A stretch of 64,000 nucleotides of DNA from Temnothorax longispinosus (taxonomy: Eukaryota > Arthropoda > Insecta > Hymenoptera > Formicidae): NCBI RefSeq assembly GCF_030848805.1, contig NC_092367.1:17665692-17729691 (forward strand), in the 5' to 3' direction. The notes beneath the pieces were generated by a model that was not told the origin of the DNA, did not search any database, and worked only from the letters and a program-made list of their open reading frames with translations. The translations under genes were made by a program, and so were the position numbers. The number at the start of each line of letters is the position of its first letter. Within the stretch, counting starts at the first letter, position 1. Of the stretch, positions 60,781 through 64,000 are shown one piece after another.

Positions 60781-63330
60781 GGAAGGGGGCGAGGGAGAGC
60801 TCGGATAGGACTGTGGGAGGGTGAAAAGAGGAGGAATATCAAATATGCTAGGACAGATGCATGGTCCCACAGTAGTTTGCCATTCTTGCCGGTTTCGCTC
60901 TTTCCAATACTTGTGTTCCCTCTAAACGTTTTCTCCTCTCCCCGTATTCCTCCTCTTACAATCGCCTCCCCCTGCTTCTAGTCGTTCTCTCTATCCAGCT
61001 AGGCCTCTGCCTTCGGTGCTGTCTCCTTCTTATCGTGCGTTTCTCGCGCCTACCTCCCTCGCGAAGCCCTCTCGATCGGCCGTTTTTTTCCTCTTTCTCG
61101 CGTAATTATAGTTTCCACTGTTGCATGCACGGACACATATAGTCCATAGCTTGGGGATACTTTTTTTGCAACGTTTGCGACGTGGAAAAGTTCACGTTTC
61201 AAGAACGCGCGTTTTATTGTCCGTTTTATTTACCAGAAATTAATACGATTATGCATCTCCTTTAAATTTTTTAAAAGAAGCAAAATTGAATTTAGGAAAT
61301 ACGCGTATTTAATTTCTTTGCACTGCGAGGTTAAATAAACATAATTAGTTTAAACTATAAATGATAATCGTATGCAGCTGAAATCATCATGCTTATTTCG
61401 TTGGAAATAACTTTCTTTAAAAATAACGAGATTTCGAGAAAATGAGATCTGTAGGTATTTTTGTAAAATGGCGAAGCTCTCACGAATTTATTACTGTCCC
61501 ACAAAGCACCTCGCCTCCTTGGTATGAGGAAAGGAAGGAAGGAAGCAAGCTCGATTTAGTTAGGGCTCAAAATCCGGCTTAATGATTATGACGGGATGGG
61601 ATACGATCGCTCATACTCCCGGTCTTCAGAATTTATCCTTTGTGGATAATCCGGATTTAAATATTGAACTTGGGCTAGCTTCTTCCGTCTCGCTCGCGTT
61701 TACCATCCAGCATGAATTTCCACACGTTGATCTTATAACATCTCTCTTTTCACGTTTGCTTACATTAGTCAAATATTTGTAATCTTCAAAGCACACCTTC
61801 TTTAATGCTTCTTTAATGTTTCATATTGGCATAGAAAAAGAGGCGGATTTTATCGCGGAAATTAACGGAAAAGTCCTTAAATTCGACTTAGGGAAAAGTA
61901 CCTCAACTTACGTTCTTTTCTTAGAAGCTGCTCTGGATTAAGTACAAAATTAGTTACATATTTTACAAAGTTTCCTTTAACAGAGATCTATGTTAAGGTT
62001 AAGGTAAAGTTGCGTGATATTTGGTTATAATTTTCAAATAATTGCATAATGAAAACGCACGCCACATCTTAATTCTCTTTGCGAAACCCACGTTTCGAAA
62101 GATTAGCCCCGGCAGATTATGGCTCGAGATTTAAGTCGACGATACATCGCCGTGGACGACGATCTTATTTGCGCGAATTTAGATTTATACGGCAGATTTC
62201 CGTAAAGTATCGGTACCGTCAGTCGAAAGGACTGACCTTTATTATACCCGCCGAGGCAATTTAGGTGTGAAGAATAAGCCGCCTCTCGCTTTTCGAGGTG
62301 AGAGATTGGGACGGAAACTGGGACGGGCTATCTGCTTTTCCGAACTTTATTATTCCGAAGCGATAAGTCATGCATTTGTAACGAAACAGCAACCAAGTGT
62401 TCCGGCAAACGAGACGGAGAAATATCTTCATTCCTCTCGAAGCCTCTCTCTTACCTACCGGCGCTTTCCCGCGGGACCTTTGCAGAGGAATAAACATTTG
62501 AAATTCTTTCTCACCGTCCTCCGTTCCGCCGGTACCTTTCGGTGCCGCGGATTCGATCGAAATCCACTTAACTTGCCGTCGTGGTGCGGATTCGATCCCC
62601 GAGATTCGTTGTTCGGCCTGATACGCGCGGCCGAGGGAGAGAAAGAAGGCAAGAGGGTGGCGGTAATGGTCGTGGCGGTGGTGGTGTGTACGTGTGTCCG
62701 CGTACACGTGTGCGGGCGCTTTCGACGGGCACGGTGAGAGTCGACGTGCCGGGGGTGGAGTGGCGATTAATTATGCAGAAAAGCTGCGATCGATGGAGGA
62801 ACGTGCACCCTTAAAATATTGATACCACGAACGGTCTCTACTACCATAACCGCTCTCTCTACTATTCTCTACCCTCGATCTAACAACCGCCGAGGCCGCG
62901 AACTCGCAGCGAGGGGGCTGCGTCGCTTTCGCAGACTCTCGATTGTTTTATACCTGTAATATCGACAATTCACCCGAGTGAAAAGTAATATTCGCCTCGG
63001 GTAGTGGGCGGGCGTTCGGAAACCGTCATCTGCTTGCTTTCCGTATTTTATACATGTGCATTGTGCATACCTTATTATTACAGCGGTAGTTTTGTTTTGT
63101 TTCGCGATATCAGGCGCAGACGCTTTAAATCTTCATATACGTACGAGGAAATCCCCCCGTTGAATTTGAACGCGATTGCCGAGTAAGCGTCGCCTATCCC
63201 ACGGGTACCTATCTATCTCGAAGAATCTACCGTAACTAAAAAGGAAAAAAAAAGAAAAACAATTACTCGCGACTGCGGCTTCGATTGCGTAAGAATCTAG
63301 TAATTCGACATCGGGATTTTTTATTTCTCT

Positions 63331-63371
63331 TTATTATTATTATTTTTTATTATTAGATTGTTATTATTATT
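63331..63371. repeat. (TTA)n microsatellite
   Basis: Three short TTA runs are interrupted by TTTT and GATTG. It is a simple repeat in non-coding sequence. Confidence 0.9.
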
Positions 63372-64000
63372 TGGATGACGAGTCGAGAATTAGCCACAGC
63401 TTTTTTTCGCTCGGTATAACCGCAACTAATAACGGTCGCCGGGATAATGTGTATAGCACAGAGACAGTATCTTCTACGCCACATCTCCCTCTCTTTCTCT
63501 CTCCCTCTCTCTCCCCGCGACGGCGCTAATTGTCCCCGCCGTGAAGTATCCTGAGAGAATTTCCTCTTATTTCGCGAGAGAAGAGTTAATAGGAAAGTTC
63601 CGTCCGGGCGAGATTTCCGCCGCGGAACTTCTAAGTTCGTCAATGCCGCGGCACGCCGACGCTGCCGCACGGGGGAACGGGGGAGATCTTGGAGGGAGGG
63701 GGACAGGCATTTTCACACTTTCCTTCCCCGAAGTTGGAGAAACTCGCCACGAGGAAAGCCCGAAGCGCCGAGCCTCCCGCATTTTCTACGGTACATCGAG
63801 CGGAACGCCAAGTTCTCACGGTTATACCGTTCCAATCAAAGGAAAGGCGATGCAAATTTCATTCATCTTGAAAGGAATATCTTTTTGTTGGTTATCACTG
63901 TTTTTACAATACCTCTGACGTTTTCGTATAATGCAAGTGTGATATTTGAACACCACTGAATCATGACAAAAAAAATGGCCTATTTCGTTTCGTTCAAAGT

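Larger units (their letters stand above)
48096..64000. other. Sixteen kilobases without a convincing coding exon
   Basis: Open frames are numerous because the sequence is CpG-rich, but they overlap on both strands (for example 50343-50972 plus against 50328-50801 minus), are dominated by Arg, Ser, Pro and Gly, and have no motif or partner exon. No tRNA or known insect microRNA was recognised by eye. It may be a long first intron downstream of the donors at 47509 or 48095. Repeats and insertions within it are listed separately. Confidence 0.5.

Noticed and set aside
60594..60870. Poly-proline / poly-leucine and poly-glycine frames
   Set aside because: These are translations of the (GGA)n microsatellite in different frames.
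1..64000. CRISPR arrays, operons, bacterial or viral integration
   Set aside because: No regularly spaced repeats, no bacterial-type gene packing and no viral or transposase coding region were seen; the gene structure is eukaryotic throughout.

Overview
The window looks like nuclear DNA of a hymenopteran insect, most likely an ant or a close relative. Its genes have many short introns with GT..AG borders, the proteins are insect-type (nicotinic receptor alpha2, RR-1 cuticular protein, insect mitochondrial ribosomal proteins), and AT-rich stretches alternate with CpG-rich ones. I assign the order from protein character and base composition; no search was run, so the species is not resolved. 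Many short open frames in the CpG-rich half are chance frames.

Left third (1-22 kb). After 4.2 kb without a convincing gene comes a complete seven-exon nicotinic acetylcholine receptor subunit, alpha2 type (4239-7282, +). A 4 kb AT-rich spacer follows, then a three-exon LITAF-domain membrane protein on the minus strand (12411-13682), whose untranslated first exon may lie near 17 kb. Next is a head-to-head pair of mitochondrial ribosomal protein genes, MRPS28/bS1m (17875-18836, -) and MRPL14/uL14m (19220-19758, +), sharing a 383-base promoter interval.

Middle (22-46.8 kb). A full-length ABCA-class lipid transporter of 24 coding exons (23540-30812, +; 1,669 residues) converges on a five-exon RR-1 cuticular protein gene (31551-32984, -) that appears to use a rare GC-AG intron. 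About 6 kb of gene-free sequence with a large foldback repeat follows. Then comes the kinetochore gene NNF1/PMF1 (39056-42038, +), which may be interleaved with a small minus-strand gene, and a three-exon coiled-coil protein gene of unknown function (45694-46769, -) with a Harbinger-like MITE inside its first intron.

Right quarter (47-64 kb). CpG-rich sequence with CCAAT boxes, an ATGGCGGC element and two plausible plus-strand splice donors suggests the 5' end of one or more genes whose remaining exons lie beyond the window. I find no convincing coding exon from 48.1 to 64 kb; it may be a long first intron. It holds a retroposon-like insertion with a 13-base target duplication, a possible piggyBac-type remnant and several microsatellites.

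Coding models were joined by hand from splice sites. For the eight well-supported genes all exon phases agree and the reading frame stays open from start to stop. The genes do not form a functional cluster, apart from the two mitoribosomal genes that share a promoter region.
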